Assembly: GCF_000715075.1 (NCBI RefSeq)
Contig: NC_134081.1
Coordinates: 63,491,653 to 63,555,652 of the forward strand
Direction of reading: 5' to 3'
Length of the DNA stretch: 64,000 nucleotides
From: Nicotiana tabacum
Taxonomy: Eukaryota; Streptophyta; Magnoliopsida; Solanales; Solanaceae
This document shows positions 35,232 to 45,904 of this stretch, piece after piece (within the stretch, counting starts at the first letter, position 1; every line of letters starts with the position of its first letter). The notes under the pieces were generated by a model, which saw nothing but the letters and a program-made list of their open reading frames with translations, made no database searches and was not told where the DNA came from. Both the position numbers and the translations under genes were made by a program.

Positions 35232-36830
35232 TTGGCGCACGTGACCGTGACAACACTTCCTCAACCACCCAGATTCCCTTATTTTGATTCACTTCCAGAT
35301 CATTTTCCTTCAATATCATGCCAAAACAACAACACTCAAACCTCAACCCCCACCACTCAAGTCATACCTCCAAGAACTGCTGCTAACCCACCAAATCCCC
35401 CTATTGACACTCCCTACGTACCACAATATCCTCATACATCACAAAACCCGCCTATTACCACTAATGCAACTACCCCTCCTTGGGACGAAGTTACTTTCAC
35501 CACCAACCAGCACATACATGTGGCGCATGCCGTTATTCATGAGTGGTACATTCGCCCTGTATATTACATTATCGAACCTACCTTTACAGCACCCGTCGCG
35601 GTCAGGGTGCCATATGAGATCGATCAGTACGTCGAGATGGAGAGAGAGGCCAAGCGTAAGGAAGAAGAGTTGGTATCTGAGCAGTTGCAAATATTGAGAA
35701 AGCAAATGAAGAGTCTCCAAGTTGCCCTAGGAAGTGAAAGCCTAGATTATGAGGACCTGTGTATTTACCTAGATGTGGATATGCAACTAGGATACAAACC
35801 CTAAAAGTTTGATACCTTCGATGGGACGAGGGTTCCTCACACACATTTAAAGGATTATTGCGACAAGTTGGTCAAAGTGGGGAGGAATGAGAAACTAAGG
35901 ATGAAATTATTTATAAGGAGTTTAACAGGAGAAGCACTCACCTGGTATTCCCCACAGGACCCGCAAAATTGGAGAACTTGGCAAGATATGGCGGAATACT
36001 TCATGAACCATTTTTGATTCAATACAGAGATAACTCCTGATCGGTTCGCACTGGTGAACCTGCCGAAAAAACCATCTGAGTCATTTCAAGAATATGCATG
36101 ACCATGGAGGACAGAGGCTACCAGGCACAACCGCCGATGGACGACAGTGAACTAACCAAGTACTTCATCCGAGCCCAAGAGGGAATATACTTTGAAAAGA
36201 TGATGGGAATGATGGGTCAAAAGTTCCCAGAGATGGTTAAGATGTGAGATTTCTTAGAAGAGGGCATAAAATCTGGTAAGCTGCAATCTATGGCAGCACT
36301 GCAAGCACCCAGCAAGGCCATCCAGCCAGGATCAATCGGTAGCGGGAAGAAAAAGAAAAAGTAAGCCTCAACAGTCGTCCCCTACTATCAAAATAACTCA
36401 TCTCATGGAAGCACCTTGTACTCCCCAAACAACCACTCACCACCACCCACTTACGCTCCAGTCTATAATACCCAACCATACTACCACCCTCAACAACAAT
36501 ACAACCCTCATCGAGCCAATAACAACCAAAATCCACAACGACCATATGCTCCTATCCAAACTACTACTCGACCTGTGTATGCACCACTTCCTTGTCCCGA
36601 CTTTGAAGAAAGAGGTCCCAGAACCTACACCCGGATTGTTGAGCCTCTGGCCCAATTTTTTGAAAGGTTGAGAAGAGCACAATTGATACACCCAATTGAG
36701 GGAAGGGTTCCTAAACATCTCTCCAAACATTTTGATGCTACTAAGAGATGTGTGTATCACTCCAATGTACTGGGGTACGATACTGAAGACTATTTGAAAT
36801 TGAAAAATGAAAATTGAAACCCTGATCAAG
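35232..36830 (+). pseudogene. Ogre-like gag
   Basis: 35232-35804 begins 'MAHVTVTTLPQPPRFPYF' and is Pro/Thr-rich, then carries a charged 'MEREAKRKEEELVSEQLQ' helix. After a stop at 35802-35804 the core reads 'FDTFDGTRVPHTHLKDYC', 'LFIRSLTGEALTWYSPQDP' and 'PSESFQEYA'. 36416-36817 is Pro/Tyr/Gln-rich and ends with 'CVYHSNVLGYDTEDYLKL', a knuckle-like block in which the later His and Cys are Tyr. Stops and frameshifts near 35804, 36015, 36100 and 36360 disable it. Confidence 0.8.
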
Positions 36831-38029
36831 AGCGAAGCCATCCAGTACCGCCTAATGTGAACCGTAGCCCATTGCCAAATCATCGAAACCAGGGAGCCAA
36901 CGTGATCACATTAGATGAAGAATATGACCTGAAGGGAACTATTGTCACTATAGGGAATGCAGAAGCCGCAATGATCCCTCCTCAAAAGGCTCCCATCATT
37001 ACATTACAACTAAAGCCTACAGTGACTGTTCAAACTTATCTGCAGCAACCTGCCAATATTTTTTTAGGGTGAAGAAGATTGGGAATACAAACCGTCCCAT
37101 GGACCTAAAAAGCCAAAATGACAGACTCTACCACAACCCATGGTATGACTAGGTCTGGGAGATGTTACGCCCATGAAGAGGTCAATCGAGGAAATCTGGG
37201 GAGAGAAAAAATTCCAAGAAGGAACATAACAAACCTAAAAACCGCGGAGTTTTGGAAAAGAAAGTCGAGTAAAGAGTATTATGTGGAAGAAAAGTTAAAG
37301 AAAACTCCAGCGCAAATATCCATCATGGATCTACTGATGAGCTCTGACAGCCATAAGCATGCTTTGTTGATTGTACTAAGTGGGGTAATTGTACCAAGTA
37401 ACACCACCAATGAGGCATTGGCCGTGACAGTTGGGAAAATTGTAGAAGCAAACATGTTCACTTTCAGAAGAGACGAATTTCCTATCGAAGGCGCAAGTCA
37501 TAACAAGGCTCTTCACATTACTGTCAAATGCGGGGACAAAGTGGTATCTCGAGTATTGGTCAATGGATGATCAAGAGTCAACATTTTCCTACTCTCCACC
37601 CTGCGGGAGTTGGGAATTCATTTGAGGGAGGTCAACGAAAGCCACGTAAGGGGTGAAGGCCTTTGACGGTTCGCAAAAGGATGTTATTGGGGAAATTTAT
37701 CTAGCCTTGCAAATCTGGCCGGTCGACTTTTCAGTGCTATTTCAAGTGATTGACATCTCTTTTTTTTACAATTTGCTACTAGGCAGGCCCTAGATACATA
37801 TGGCAGGGGCCATGCTATCTACCGTGCACCAATGCATAAAATTGGAGTGGTGATGCTAGGAGATCTTGGTCCACGGCGAGTGGGGTCACTCCGCCTATTT
37901 GGAGTATGTTGTCCCATTAATTGAGGGGCTAGATGGACTCGCCTTTCACGTTGTAGAAATCATGTAAACTACTGAGGAGTAGCAGACTAAACAGAAACTG
38001 GGAATGTAATCGCTGTATAGATCCAAGAT
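36831..38029 (+). pseudogene. Ogre-like protease region
   Basis: 37118-37570 reads 'ISIMDLLMSSDSHKHALL' and 'NKALHITVKCGDKVVSRVLV', leading to the active-site position, which here reads 'VNG' and then a stop where a D-x-G-S motif is expected. The second half (37600-37900) shows 'LRELGIHLREV' and a broken ILGRP-like block near 37780. Catalytic Asp lost. Confidence 0.7.
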
Positions 38030-38170
38030 GGGCATGAGGGAGATGATGAAATATGGATATATGCCAGGAACGGGGTTGGGAGCCAAGTCAGATGGGATCA
38101 TATAGCCAATTAAACGTAATGGGAAGAAAGGAAGGGTTGGCATAGGATATCAGCCTCCAGAAGGAAAAAC
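38030..38170 (+). pseudogene. G-patch-like segment of the Ogre-like polyprotein
   Basis: The frame reads 'MMKYGYMPGTGLGAKSDGI', then after a stop 'RNGKKGRVGIGYQPP'. The spaced glycines (GY.PG.GLG....G) resemble a G-patch, a nucleic-acid-binding motif found between protease and RT in some Tat-lineage polyproteins. One in-frame stop interrupts it at about 38101. Confidence 0.62.
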
Positions 38171-38560
38171 TCGCATCGTTAGCTCCGGGAAAAAGGTTTT
38201 TTTGCCAGAGCATGTTGCAAGTTTGGGACAAAGTTCAACACCTGAAGATAATATCATCGATGGCATGGGGAAGCTGTTCGTGAATATGATTGAAGAATGT
38301 TGTGAAGGAACTGATATCAAGACACCAACTATCAGGGATGCTGAACCAGGGAAAGAGCTGCAGAATTGGACAGCCAGTCCATCTTTGGTTCGCTGGGAGT
38401 CTTGGTAGTATGGAACTGTAAAATGTTTCTTTTGAAATAGCATGATCAGTTGAGGCTTGTACCGTGTGTCTCTTTTTGTCATTTACCTCTTTTGACCATT
38501 TAAGACGCTCCCCTTTTGATGAAAGAAAAAGAATCTTTTCCTAAATATCGCAATGTTATT
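38171..38560 (+). other. Linker between G-patch and RT parts
   Basis: Partly open (38202-38408, Glu-rich) but without a known domain; then AT-rich non-coding sequence. No separate gene. Confidence 0.45.
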
Positions 38561-39190
38561 TTTACTACTTTATTTATACCTAGCTTTTCTTTTTAGTAAT
38601 CAAATTAATAAAAAACTATGTTTTGCGATTATGACATATAATGAAACCGCTGAGCGCAATGATCCGGATTACGAGGAATATGACAAGAGTATGATGCCAA
38701 ACAATCTCCCACAGGAGATCGAAGAGCTAGAGAGTCAGAAGAAGCCCAACCTCGACGAAACAGAAGTAGTCAATCTTGGAAGCGAAGAATACGTGAAAGA
38801 AACCAAAATCGGCATTCACCTAAAAACCGAGGAAAAGGAAATAATGATTGAGCTCCTCCGATAGTACATCGATGTGTTCGCATGGTCCTATGATGACATG
38901 CCAGGATTAAGCACTAACATTGCCTCGCATCGACTACCCACTGACCCTACCAGACCGCTGGTCAAGCAAAAACCCACAAAGTTCAAACCTGATTTAAGCC
39001 TGAGGTTAAATGAAGAGGTAACCAAACAGATAGAAGCAAATGTAGTAAGGGTCACCAACTATCCAAGCTGGTTGGCAAACATCGTCGCAGTGCCTAAAAA
39101 AACGGAAAGATAAGCATATATGTGGATTACCGGGATCTTAATAAAGCTAGTCCTAAGGACGATTTCCCCTTTCCAAATATTGACGAGCTT
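38561..39190 (+). pseudogene. Ogre-like reverse transcriptase, N-terminal fragment
   Basis: Acidic linker, then 'IGIHLKTEEKEIMIELLR', 'YIDVFAWSYDDMPGLST' and 'SWLANIVAVPKK', and after one frame change 'YVDYRDLNKASPKDDFPFP'. This is the fingers part of RT. The sequence ends at 'NIDEL', before any catalytic Asp, where unrelated DNA joins at about 39190. Confidence 0.82.
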
Positions 39191-39494
39191 GAAATACACA
39201 CTTAAATTATGCTCACTAGTCAAAGATAGTATAGTATTATATCGTATCCATAGGGATTGGAATTAAACAGTATTTTTGTAGTTTCTAGCTTGATTGCTAT
39301 CTAGGAGAATCAACAATCAGGATTTATATGATCTAGAAGATTTTGGAATTCACTACGCCTGAGACCCTTCGGTGGAAAGAACTGGCCCTTAAATACGGGT
39401 GAAAGGACAAAAACCATAGTAGGTTGAACTTATCTTATTTTTACCTTACGTATAGGAAAACTGGCTAACTTTTCTCTCTTGTTGAATTCAAATC
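39191..39494. mobile_element. Unassigned LTR-like fragment between the Ogre-like element and copy B
   Basis: No gene. The segment 'TCAAAGATAGTATAGTATTA', followed by 'TCGTATCCATAGGGATTGG', resembles the conserved part near the end of Tat-type LTRs (compare 'AGGATCGATTTCCACA' in N2). It may be a scrap of another element at a deletion junction. Confidence 0.4.
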
Positions 39495-41250
39495 TTCCAT
39501 AGGGCTCTGTTACCGTCCCTAAGGAGGATGTTTTGGCCAATCCTGCTGATGTGGCGAGGTTGCTACAGGAGGCTTTCACTCAAACGAGTGTCATCAAGTC
39601 TGCCTCCGGTGCAAGTGCTTCCTCTCGGAGTCCCCGGCCAGAGAACAAGCAACAAAAAAGGTGACATTCCTCCGCGGCTGAGGGAAAAAATAAAAAGATG
39701 AAGAGTGCCACGCCCGAGCTAGCCGCAGACACTATGGTGATCGATGATGATAGAGGAGCCAGTGATGAGGGCGCTTCTCTACATAGAAGACGACGACCTT
39801 CATCATCTCAACAAAATGCTCAATATGTTGAGCTAGTTACACCAACCGAGGATGATGTCTAGGCACTCTAGGGGGAATGTGATATAATGGAAGATGCCAA
39901 CTCATGCTTTAGAGTCCCAGTCATTATTCCCAGTGCTGTGAGGATGGCTACCGGGTCTCTTCCGTCTTCGATTGATGAGCAACCAACAACTAGCACTACT
40001 GTTGTCGTGATTTCTTCTCAACCTACAACACCATCAGCTTCATCTCCTTCTTCTCCAACTTTGCCTTCGCTGCTAACAACAGCTACATCATTTCCACCGG
40101 CCTCAGTCATCTAAGAGGAGGATGTCCCTCTTCCCTAGTCCCCAGTTCATGGGAATTTGGGACATAACTATTCGGCCCCCTCTGATGATCCTCAGAAGAA
40201 GAGGAGTATTTTCCTCTTGATTTCTACCGAATGCCATCTACTATCCCAGCCGGTGGAACTTGCTAATTATCTGAAGCCTATGGCATCAGATAAGGATAGG
40301 AATAAAATACCGTCTCTCTTGGAAGAGTTTTTGATGAACAATACCATGCATAATGCAGCGGCGGTACGATCTTTGTTCCTTTTCTTGTTCCTTCTATCAT
40401 TGCTATGGCAGGATTTTTAATTTGTATTTCTACTTTACAGGATAACTTCCATGCTTCTGAGGGCCTTCAGAGGTTGATCCTTGACAAAGAGAATCTCACC
40501 TCCGAGAGGGATCGATTGTTGGCCGAGCGAGATCAATTTGATGCCCGCCTCCCCGAACTAGAAGCACAAGCTACTGAGGTTGTTGAGTTGGAGGCTCAGT
40601 TGCAGCAAAATGAGCAAGAGGTAGTGACCCTTAGCCAAGAGGCCACCCTATTAAGGGTAGAATTTAAAGAAGCTAAGGCAAAATGGGTTGAGGTCCAAAA
40701 TGCCATTCTTGCTATTGCTGATCGCGAGGCTGCCTCTACTAAAAAACTAAATAATTTGGAAGCAGCCTTGAACTCCAAAGCCTAAGACGCTGCTGCTGCT
40801 GCGGAAAAGCATGCTCGGTTGGAAGAGAGGCATAAGAGGGTCATAGAGCATAACAATATTTTTAATTCCACTATCTGTGAACTTGATGTCAGCCTCGAGG
40901 CCGCTAGATCTGAGCGGAATAACCTTTCAACTGAGGTTGACTATCTTAAGGAAGAACTTCAGCACCGAGCGTCTTCCCTCATTGTTGAAAAAATATATTC
41001 TATGTATAGCATGAGGAAAACAATGTTGGAAGAGGCCAAAGCAGGCGTCAACTGCCCGAAGAGGTCACCCGGTCCAACCTGATGCAACTGACTCTTCTAG
41101 TTTTGGTTCTGAGTTCTCGAGAACTGAAGAAGAACCTGAAGGGGATAATGGTGAAAGCCAAGATCTTGAGCCGACGGTAGATCCGCCTACTTCTCCTGGT
41201 GGTGCAGATGCTTCTCTTCCCCCGGATTCCGGGGATGCAGTGGTTTAACT
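39495..41250 (+). pseudogene. Antisense coiled-coil ORF of copy B, spliced
   Basis: The plus strand, antisense to gag-pol, holds a long decayed ORF: a basic/acidic N-terminal part (39500-39860), a Ser/Thr/Pro-rich stretch (39890-40110), a conserved 'LLEEFLMNNTMHNAAA', then a coiled coil from 'DNFHASEGLQRLILDKENL' through Leu/Glu heptads to about 41060. The two parts are joined in frame by a GT..AG intron at 40364-40440 (77 bases, phase 0). Stops at about 39661, 39858, 40110 and 40783 show decay. Tat-lineage antisense ORFs are known from Grande and Retand; function unknown. Confidence 0.68.
40364..40440 (+). other. Predicted intron in the antisense ORF
   Basis: Donor GTACGATC and acceptor TACTTTACAG with a T-rich tract. 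Removing the 77 bases joins codons ending 'NAAA' to 'DNFHASEG' in phase 0, while reading through changes the protein to a hydrophobic stretch unlike either side. No branch point was verified. Confidence 0.6.
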
Positions 41251-42227
41251 TTTTGCCCTCTTTCTACTTTGCTTTTCCTTTCCATATTTTTGTAAATATG
41301 CTGCTTGGCACGTTTGTTGTATATAGAAGTGATTTTTTTATTTAAATATTGCACAAATATTTCTCTTTGTGTTGAATTATGCAAGGCTTCAAGTGCATTT
41401 TTCCCCAATAGCTTTTGGGCTCCGGAGATAAATCCTTCCGGAATCAACCCTTTACTATGAGGGTTTCATAAGAGAGGGCCCTCTTATGTTTACGGTGCTC
41501 TTGAAGAGGATGTCTCATGTTCATTCTGGCACTAGCATTTGAAGTACTTGTTTAACTTTCAAATGATAAAATTAATTCATTATTTGGACAAGAAACAAGA
41601 TAAAAATAAAAGGACTTTATTTTATTTCTTCCATTTTCAAAAGTACATAAGCATTCGTTATGCTAAAAAGAAATTGCCATTACTTGTCGCTAACTTGTAC
41701 AACTTATTTCTAAGGGGCTGGTCGTGCAGTCCCCAGTCCCGATGATAAAACTTTGTTCCCGGATTTTGTAATCCCGGTTCATACCATTCCCCCCAGCATT
41801 GGAATGCGAGTTTGAACACTGGAACTCTTGCTCCTTTGAAGATATCACTAGTGAATGGTTGGATAGTCTTTGGTTCGATAGCAAGCTTCACTTACCGTTA
41901 AGAACTTTTCTACAGAGCATAAGATTACCTAACCACCCCCCAGTGACTTGCACTCGTGATCGGTCAGGTAACATTTGGCCTGATAGAAAGCTTTGTTTTC
42001 CGTTAGGAACTTTGCTACCGAGCAAAAGGCTATCTAACCGTCCCGTAGTGGCTCATTGCTTGCATGCCTTGTCATTTAAAGATCTTATTTCTGGTGACTA
42101 AGCTTCCTTCGTAGTATGCTTTCCGTTGCTACCTTGTTAAAAACCTTGCCAAGAAAACCCAACTGGGACAAAAATTGGACGAAGGAAAAAAGAGTGCAGC
42201 ACATACTTTCAGTACACGCGGTGCTCA
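41251..42227. other. Non-coding spacer between antisense ORF and integrase, copy B
   Basis: Matches 518-1505 of copy A. The sense and antisense transcription units would converge here. The ORFs in this stretch are not conserved between the copies. Confidence 0.6.
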
Positions 42228-43270
42228 TCAGCAATCGTATCTTTTGAGGTGTGGCACATTCCAGTTGTTTGGCAGCTTTACTCCGTCTTGATTTTCCAAT
42301 TCATATGATACTTTCCCGGTGACAGCTGAAACCCGGTATGGGCCTTCCCACGTCGGACCTTGCTTTCTTGCATTGAGATCTCGGGTATTTTGGGTTACTT
42401 TCCTTAAAACTAAGTCTCCTAGGTTGAAATAACGGGGGTTGGCTCTTCGATTGTAATATCTCTCCATTCTTTGTTTTTGGGTTGCCATCCTTATATGCGC
42501 CAAGTCCCTACGTCGAGCAGATCAAATTTGACCAATAATTCTTCGTTATTTGTTTCTTCATCCGCCCAGAAGTATCTCAAGGTAGGTTCTCCTACTTCCA
42601 CCGGGATCAAAGCTTCTTCTCCATATACGAGAGAGAAAGGAGTATCCCCCGTGCTTGATTTGTCCATTGTTCGATACACCCATAATACTCCCGGTAGCTC
42701 TTCGGGCCATTTGCCTTTGGCTGCTTCCAATATCTTTTTGAAATTTTGGATAATCACCTTGTTTCTTGATTTTGTTTGACCATTTGATCTCGATTGATAA
42801 GGTGTTGATGTGATTCTTTTGATTTTTAGGTCTTCAAGGAATTTTGTGATCTTAGCGCCTATAAATTACGGCCCGTTGTCGCAGTCTATCTCTTTTGGTA
42901 TCCCGAATCTGCAAATTATATTCTCCCACATGAAATCTACCATTTCGCCCTCATCGATTTTCTGGTAAGGACATGCTTCAACCCACTTAGAAAAGTAGTT
43001 AGTCAAAACTAAAATAAATCTCATCTTACCGGGAGTTGGTGGGCAGTGGACTGACTATATCCATACCCCATTTTATGAATGTCCGGGGCGACAAAACCGA
43101 GTGCAATAGCTCTGCTGGTTGATGTACCAATGCTGCATGGCATTCACACTTATCGCATTTTTGAACATAAGCCTTAGCCTCTTGTTCTATCCGGGGCCAG
43201 TAGTATCCTGCCCTAATTAGTTTTAATATCAAGGAATTTGTGCCTGAGTGATTTCCGCAGATCCCTTAAT
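42228..43270 (-). pseudogene. Integrase of copy B
   Basis: 43026-43232 reads 'MILKLIRAGYYWPRIEQEA', 'KKCDKC'-type zinc ligands ('QKCDKCECH') and 'KWGMDIVSPLP' with the first catalytic Asp. About 42880-42770 shows the 'DNGP' block with the second Asp and then 'STPYQSRSNGQTKS'. 42491-42757 holds 'KILEAAKGKWPEELPGVLW' and 'GDTPFSLVYGEEALIPVEV'; 42228-42503 the C-terminal 'GPTWEGPYRVSAVTG'. Well preserved but with stops between blocks. Confidence 0.82.
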
Positions 43271-43349
43271 GGACTTCCCTCATGACATAATTTTCTTCGG
43301 AAGCTCCCAAACATCGGGACAACGGGCCTTGGAAAGATCTTCTATACAA

Positions 43350-43950
43350 TTAACATCCCTTGAAGCTGTATCGAGCTGCTTTAATGCGCAGTCCCCGAGA
43401 TGCCTTGGGATCTTCAGGTAGCTTCCCGTACTCGAGATAGTCAATGATTTCATTTCTCCAGTCCCAGACCAAATTGGTCATTTTTACTTTGTAATTGTCG
43501 TCTACATCCAATAACGAATGCATAAGCTGCACGACCGTACCAGAGTCTGTTCCCTTCATTTCCGTGGATGATCCTAGATTTGCTAGTGCGCCTGCTTCCG
43601 CATTTTCTTCCCTCGGGATATGTGTAATTGACCATTCCCAAAACCATGCAAGAAGATCTTGGGCTCTCACTACATATTATTGCATGAGTTCCTCTTTGGC
43701 TTCGAAGATCCCATAAACCCGATTTACTACCAATTGGGAATCACATTTTATTTCAATGACCTCGGAGTCCAGTCCCCGGGCCAGCTCGAGTCTTGCAATC
43801 AAAGCTTCATACTTGGCTTCATTGTTAGTCAGAGGAACAGTTCTTATGGCCTGCTTTAGGATTTATCCCGAGGGCGTGATTAGCACTATGCCGAACCCGG
43901 ACCCTTTCACATTGGAAGCTCCGTCCGTGAACAAGGTCCAAACTTCTGAT
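43350..43950 (-). pseudogene. Second (archaeal-type) RNase H of copy B
   Basis: The minus strand reads 'WTLFTDGASNVKGSGFGIVL' (first Asp), after a stop 'LTNNEAKYEALIARLELARG' (Glu), 'IKCDSQLVVNRVYG' (Asp), and 'ITHIPREENAEAGALANLGS' (final acidic block). This is a full RNase H pattern separate from the one joined to RT. Tat-lineage elements are known to carry such an extra RNase H. Two stops break the frame. Confidence 0.78.
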
Positions 43951-44560
43951 GTCGATTTTGAAACCATTACTGCTTTTTTGGTAGCCAAAGGTAGTAGTCT
44001 CGGACTGAAATCGGCCACAAAGTTGGCTAGAACTTGTGACTTAATCGCAGTTCTAGGTTTATACTTTATGTCAAATTCACTCATTTCAACTGCCCACTTA
44101 CGCAGACTACGTGACAGTTCATGTTTATGAAGGATATTTCACAGGGGAAAGGTTGTCACCACGACAATCAGATGACATTGGAAATAAGGCCTAAGCTTCC
44201 AAGATGCGACTACGAGAGCTAAGGCCAATTTTTCTAGATGTGGGTAGCGAGTTTTCGGCCCCGTCAAAATTTTACTAACATAATAGATAGGAGATTGCGT
44301 ACCTTCATCCTCACAGACTAAAACGGCACTAATTACTACCTCCGGGACCGCTAAGTAAATCAGCAATCATTCACCTTCCTCCGGTTTTGATAATAACAGA
44401 GGGCTTGATAAATACCTTTTCAAATCTTTCAGAGGCCGCTGGCATTCCGGAGTCCATTCACAGTTATTCTTCTTTTTGAGAAGTGAAAAGAAATGATGAC
44501 ATTTTTTCAAAGACCAAGAAATGAATCTACTTAAAGTGGCCAGTCTTCCTGTCAACCTTT
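43951..44560 (-). pseudogene. RT-connected RNase H of copy B
   Basis: 44139-44366 reads 'LIYLAVPEVVISAVLV', 'QSPIYYVSKILTGPKTRYP' and 'EKLALALVVASWKLRPYFQ', the retroviral-type RNase H start. 44367-44555 reads 'LSRFISWSLKKCHHFF', the RT thumb and connection. The catalytic residues of this domain are degraded, as is reported for Tat elements with a second RNase H. Confidence 0.75.
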
Positions 44561-45260
44561 AAACCTACTTTACGCTTGACAACTAGTCCGGGATGTCTTT
44601 GATGGATTTAATTTTATCGGGGTTGACTTCGATTCCCCTATGCGACACCAGGAATCATAGAAACTTACCGGAGCTGACTCGGAATGAACATTTTTTGGGG
44701 TTAAGCTTTATGTTGTGCTTTCTTAGGATGTCAAAGGTTTCTTGCAGGTGTTTAAGATGATCACCTGCGTTCAAAGACTTAACCAACATATCATTTATGT
44801 AAACTTCCATGGTTTTCCCTATTTGTTTCTCAAACATTTTGTTTACGAGTCGTTGATAAGTGGCACCGGCGTTCTTTAGCTCGAAAGGCATCACATTATA
44901 GCAATATGTGCCGAAGTTCATTATGAACGAAGTTTTTTCCTGATCCTCCAGGTACCCGAAGTAAACATCGAGGAAACTCATCAACTAGTGTCAGGCCGTC
45001 GCATCAATATTTGATCAATGTTTGGCAATGGGAATGATTCTTTGGGCACGCCTTATTTAGATCCTTATAGTCTACGCACATGCGAAATTTATTATTGTTC
45101 TTTGGAACTACCACTACGTTAGCAAGCCAGTCAATATATCTTGACCTGAGCTCGGGGTTGAGTCCTATCTCCAAGTGGAATTCCCTCTCCAAGAATTTCT
45201 CAAACAATGTGACTTGCTCGAGTTCTTCCGTTGTGAATTCGGTTACGTCTGTCTCTTCTG
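44561..45260 (-). pseudogene. Reverse transcriptase of copy B
   Basis: 45004-45207 reads 'WLANVVVVPKNNNKFRMCVD' and 'YKDLNKACPK'. 44655-44984 reads 'MMSFLDVYFGYLE', 'TYCYNVMPFELKNAGATYQR' and 'VYINDMLVKS'. The active-site box is YIND where YVDD is usual, so the first Asp of the pair is Asn. A deletion or frameshift near 44990-45010 separates the halves. The enzyme would be inactive. Confidence 0.82.
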
Positions 45261-45389
45261 GTACCTGAAAATATCTTGGTACCTGGTAGGGTTACGACGA
45301 CTACTCCCCTCCCCTCCCTCATCCCCCCTTGACTATGTTTTGTTCGGGAGCAAGCGTCGGTTCCTGTAATTGCTATGAGGCATGCTCTT

Positions 45390-45904
45390 TCCCTTTGCTA
45401 ATGGAAACTGAGATCGCATTCATATCCCTTGCTGTCGGTTGGTCACCCCTAACCTATTTAATTCCTTCCGGTGCTAGGAATTACAGGAGTTGATGGTATG
45501 TTCACGGTACAGCCTTCATCTCGTGCAGCCATGGTCTCGCCAAGGATGATATTGTAACCCATATCACCATCTACTAATTAGAAAAGGGTTGTCTTCATTA
45601 CCCCTTCGGCATTAGTGGGCAGCAGGATTTTTCCTCGAGTTGTTACACTTTCTAGATTGAACCCTACGAGGAGCTTTGTGGCCGAAATTATGCTTCCGGT
45701 TAGTTTAGCTTATTCTAGAACTTTCCATTGGATAATGTTGGTTGAACTCCCTGGGTCCACCAAAATGCATTTAATCTTAAAATCTAAAACTTTAAGAGAG
45801 ATTACCAGGGCATCATTGTGTGGAAGTAGGAGTCCATCTGCATCTTTCTCCGTGAAGGTGATGTCGTCTTCAGCGACTTCCCGGATTCTCTTGCTATGGG
45901 TCAC
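45390..45904 (-). pseudogene. Protease of copy B
   Basis: 45710-45904 reads 'EVAEDDITFTEKDADGLLLP', 'HNDALVISLKVLDFKIKCIL' and 'VDPGSSTNII', with the catalytic D-x-G-S-S intact. The second half (45400-45700) is broken by stops. Confidence 0.76.

Larger units (their letters stand above)
29205..39190 (+). mobile_element. Ogre-like Ty3/gypsy (Tat lineage) element, 3' truncated
   Basis: Order on the plus strand: 3.4-kb LTR, primer site TGGGCGACTTTGCTGGGGA, ORF1, gag, protease, G-patch segment, start of RT. Large LTRs, an ORF1 before gag and this primer site are traits of Ogre-like elements. The sequence ends inside RT at about 39190, with no RNase H, integrase or 3' LTR. It begins abruptly in the chromovirus gag, so it inserted there and was later deleted on the right. 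All frames are broken. Confidence 0.85.

Noticed and set aside
35284..35844. Overlapping ORFs on both strands in the Ogre-like gag
   Set aside because: Shadows of the Pro/Thr-rich gag frame at 35232-35804.
29205..39190. Endogenous pararetrovirus considered for the plus-strand gag-pol
   Set aside because: The LTR, primer site, ORF1 and G-patch fit an Ogre-like Ty3/gypsy element; no movement-protein motif seen.
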